DNA of 64,000 nt, taken from positions 1 to 64,000 of the forward strand of contig JAMLIR010000011.1 of the NCBI GenBank assembly GCA_023954045.1. The letters run 5' to 3'. The stretch's first letter is position 1. Every line of letters begins with the position of its first letter. The notes under the pieces were generated by a model that was given only the letters and a program-made list of their open reading frames with translations, was not told where the DNA came from and made no database searches. Source of the stretch: Burkholderiaceae bacterium. GTDB taxonomy: Bacteria > Pseudomonadota > Gammaproteobacteria > Burkholderiales > Burkholderiaceae_E. Both the position numbers and the translations under genes were made by a program. Shown here in pieces: positions 62,106 through 64,000 of this stretch.

Positions 62106-63239
62106 CTACCGCGGGCGCCGTCGCTGGGGTGCCGGGGGCGTGCTCGCCCGCGCGCCGCCGGCCAGCGAATCGCGGGGAAAGTCGCGCTCGAGGTCGACGG
62201 TCGCGCGCCGCCCGAGGTGCATGAAGTTGCGCGCCAGCCAGTCGTCGGCCGCGTCGTAGCCGAGACGGTGCAGTTGCGACAGCGTCGCCGGGTCGGCGGC
62301 GAGCCGGCTCGAATTGCCGAGCCGGGCCAGGTCGACGCCCCCGTCGAGCCGGTGCAGGCGAAGGTCGTGCAGCCGCCGGAACAGCGGCGCCCGGTAGCGC
62401 TCGATCGGCCTGCCCTCCTCGCGCAGCATCCATTTGACCAGCGCGATCGAGCGCAGCTCCTTCAGCAGGCTGCCGTTGAACGTGATCTCGTCGATGCGCG
62501 CGAGGATGTCCGGGGCGCGGGTCGGCACCTCGTCGCGCTCGGTCGGGTTGATCTGCACCAGCAGTACGTCGTCGGCGCTCGCCTCGGCGATCAGCGGCAG
62601 CAGCGTCGGGTTGCCGCTGTAGCCGCCGTCCCAGTAGGCCTCGCCGTCGATCTCGACCGCCTGGAACAGCATCGGCAGGCACGCCGACGCCAGCACCGCG
62701 TCGACGCTCAACTCGGCGTTGCGAAAGACCCGCAGCCGGCCGGTGCGCACGTTCGTCGCGCCGATGAACAGGTCGATCTTGTCGCAGCGCCGCACCGCGT
62801 CGAAATCGACCGCGTCGGCGATCACCTGGCGCAGCGGATTGACGTTCAGCGGATTGAACTGGTACGGCGAGAACACGTGGCTCGCCATGTCGAGATAGAG
62901 CCCCAGCGGCGACCAGGCCGCGGCCGCGCTGCCGAACATGGCGCCGAACATGCCGCCGTTCAGCGGGTTGAGCCGCGCCGACGCGCCGACGCTCGCCCAG
63001 AATTCGCGCAGCGCCTCGCGTGCGGCGGTGCGCCCGCCCGCCATCAGGCCCGCCGCCATGACCACCGCGTTGATCGCGCCGCCACTCGAGCCGCTGATGG
63101 CGCCGATCTCGATGCGATCGTCCTCGAGCAACCGGTGCAGCACCCCCCAGGTGAAGGCGCCGTGGGCGCCACCGCCCTGGAGCGCGAGGTCGATGTTCTT
63201 TCGGGTACGGGGCGTTCGACGCGAGGTGCTCATGGACAA
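62106..63239 (-). CDS. patatin-like phospholipase
   Basis: A 377-residue patatin-family protein. The oxyanion loop GGGAHG is at 22-27 (LALQGGGAHGAFTWGVLHRLL), the nucleophile Ser52 in GSSGG (ISGSSGGAINAVVMA) and the catalytic Asp204 in YWDGGYSGNP complete the Ser-Asp dyad. RVFRNAELSVDAVLASACLPMLFQAVEIDG is the usual block before it. It would act on lipid acyl esters, including possibly intracellular storage or membrane lipids. The ATG is at 63,237-63,239, with another Met two codons later. The last ~30 residues are basic and disordered. Confidence 0.92.
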   Translation of the reverse strand: MSMSTSRRTPRTRKNIDLALQGGGAHGAFTWGVLHRLLEDDRIEIGAISGSSGGAINAVVMAAGLMAGGRTAAREALREFWASVGASARLNPLNGGMFGAMFGSAAAAWSPLGLYLDMASHVFSPYQFNPLNVNPLRQVIADAVDFDAVRRCDKIDLFIGATNVRTGRLRVFRNAELSVDAVLASACLPMLFQAVEIDGEAYWDGGYSGNPTLLPLIAEASADDVLLVQINPTERDEVPTRAPDILARIDEITFNGSLLKELRSIALVKWMLREEGRPIERYRAPLFRRLHDLRLHRLDGGVDLARLGNSSRLAADPATLSQLHRLGYDAADDWLARNFMHLGRRATVDLERDFPRDSLAGGARASTPPAPQRRRPR

Positions 63240-63282
63240 TGGCCGATGCCGGCAACGGCCGGGCTAGGATAGGCGGACGGCG

Positions 63283-63311
63283 CGCGGCGCGGGCGGACCG
63301 CCCGCGCCGCG
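63283..63311. repeat. 14-bp perfect inverted repeat in the patatin/GST divergent spacer
   Basis: CGCGGCGCGGGCGG (63,283-63,296) and its exact complement (63,298-63,311) flank one base. It is a very stable dyad between divergent genes, 44 bp from the patatin start and 45 bp from the GST start. It may be a leader hairpin or a regulator site. Such purely G/C dyads are not rare at this GC content. Confidence 0.5.
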
Positions 63312-63355
63312 GGTCGATGCGATCATATCGGAGCAGACGCGGGGGCACGCACGAG

Positions 63356-64000
63356 ATGGGCAAGGAGTTCACGCTCTACATCGGGAACCGGAACTACTCG
63401 TCGTGGTCGATGCGCCCCTGGGTGCTGATGCGCCAGGCCGGCATCGAATTCGACGAAGTGATGGTCCCGTTCGACTCGTTCGGACCCGACTCCGAATTCA
63501 AGCGGCGCCTGGCCGGCGTGAGCCCCACCGGCCAGGTGCCGGTGCTGCAGACGAGCGTCGACGGCACGCCGACGACGATCTGGGACACACTCGCGATCGC
63601 CGAGTACCTGGCCGAGCGCTTCCCTGCCCTGCACCTGTGGCCGACGCAGCCGGCGTCGCGGGCGCGGGCGCGCTCGGTCACGGCCGAGATGCACTCGGGC
63701 TTCGCCGCGCTGCGCACCCACTTCGCGTTCAACGTCGAGGCGAACCTGCCGCAGGTCGGCCAGCGGGCGCTGGCCGGGCAGCCGGCGCTGCGCGCCGACG
63801 TCGCGCGGATCACGCAGCTCTGGAACCAGTGCCTCGCAGCATCGGGCGGACCGTTCCTGTTCGGCGGCTTCGGCATTGCCGACGCGTTCTACGCGCCGAT
63901 CGTGCTGCGCTTCCGGACCTACGGGGTGCCCCTCGACGCGGCCTGCGTCGGCTATGCGCGACGCGTCGTCGAGTGCGTGGCCGTGCGCGAGTGGATCGAC
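63356..64000 (+). CDS. glutathione S-transferase, 3' end cut by window edge
   Basis: The frame opens at ATG 63,356 and stays open for 215 codons to the window edge, so the C-terminus is missing. The N-terminal thioredoxin-like domain is FTLYIGNRNYSSWSMRPWVLMRQAGIEFDEVMVPFDSF, with the Ser of SSWS in the usual catalytic position. GQVPVLQT and IWDTLAIAEYLAERFPALHLWP are the cis-Pro and GSH-binding blocks. The helical C-terminal domain follows (ARSVTAEMHSGFAALR, LFGGFGIADAFYAPIVLRFRTYG). It belongs to the ~210-230-residue GST group that reads RNYSSWS and would conjugate glutathione to electrophiles. Confidence 0.93.
   Translation, partial: MGKEFTLYIGNRNYSSWSMRPWVLMRQAGIEFDEVMVPFDSFGPDSEFKRRLAGVSPTGQVPVLQTSVDGTPTTIWDTLAIAEYLAERFPALHLWPTQPASRARARSVTAEMHSGFAALRTHFAFNVEANLPQVGQRALAGQPALRADVARITQLWNQCLAASGGPFLFGGFGIADAFYAPIVLRFRTYGVPLDAACVGYARRVVECVAVREWID

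Overview
The window is a very GC-rich, gene-dense bacterial chromosome segment. Gene content and order point to a betaproteobacterium of the Burkholderiales: mltG-tmk-holB-pilZ-tatD-ankyrin, a ppiC-type PPIase near bolA-yciB, msrB-selO, and several branched-chain-type (HAAT) ABC binding proteins. No rRNA, tRNA, CRISPR array or complete transposon is visible.

Layout. (1) 1-2.6 kb: end of a small secreted protein, a LuxR-type regulator and a secreted protein of unknown role. (2) 2.7-7.6 kb: a DabAB inorganic-carbon accumulation pair, divergent from a LysR regulator with a perfect palindrome between them. (3) 7.6-10.5 kb: feoA-feoB plus a Cys-rich small membrane protein, next to the C-terminal remnant of a DmeF-like metal exporter. 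(4) 10.5-12.5 kb: a barstar-like gene translationally coupled to sorA-sorB (sulfite dehydrogenase and its cytochrome c). (5) 12.7-17.2 kb: housekeeping genes tadA, a parvulin, bolA, yciB, msrB and selO. (6) 17.3-36 kb: a long plus-strand catabolic block made of an acyl-CoA ligase, a full Liv-type ABC importer, a FadB-like enzyme, a thiolase, a class I haloalkane dehalogenase, an acyl-CoA dehydrogenase, two SDRs, a thioesterase, an MDR reductase, an epoxide-hydrolase-like enzyme and an HSL-type esterase. Many of these overlap by 1-4 nt. A 313-bp element with 70-bp inverted ends sits between livF and the FadB-like gene. (7) 36-47.5 kb: a GNAT-DUF4197 fusion, an NRDE protein, ygfZ, mltG-tmk-holB-pilZ-tatD, a ZIP transporter and small secreted proteins. 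(8) 47,618-47,645: a near-perfect dif site, so the window crosses the replication terminus. (9) 47.7-54.3 kb, minus strand: PolX, then a TetR regulator, an orphan HAAT binding protein and a two-subunit acyl-CoA dehydrogenase. The TetR protein is fused in frame to an integrase arm-binding domain. (10) 54.4-64 kb: a SNF2-type helicase divergent from a Mut7-C nuclease, an AraC remnant, gshA, a flavin reductase, an SDR, a patatin and a GST cut by the window edge.

How the parts fit. The 17-36 kb block reads as import, CoA activation, beta-oxidation and hydrolytic or dehalogenating steps for an aliphatic or alicyclic acid. The TetR locus beyond dif is probably part of the same regulatory circuit, because the palindrome ACCGNNCGGT lies inside the core promoters of both HAAT binding-protein genes (19,029-19,041 and 53,227-53,243). 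DabAB together with SorAB suggests carbon-concentrating and sulfur-oxidising (mixotrophic) capacity, but no Calvin-cycle gene is in view.

The strongest new observations are the dif site, the integrase-arm/TetR fusion with its two candidate operators, the long inverted-repeat element, and the barstar-sorAB coupling. All functions are read from sequence alone; no database search was run.
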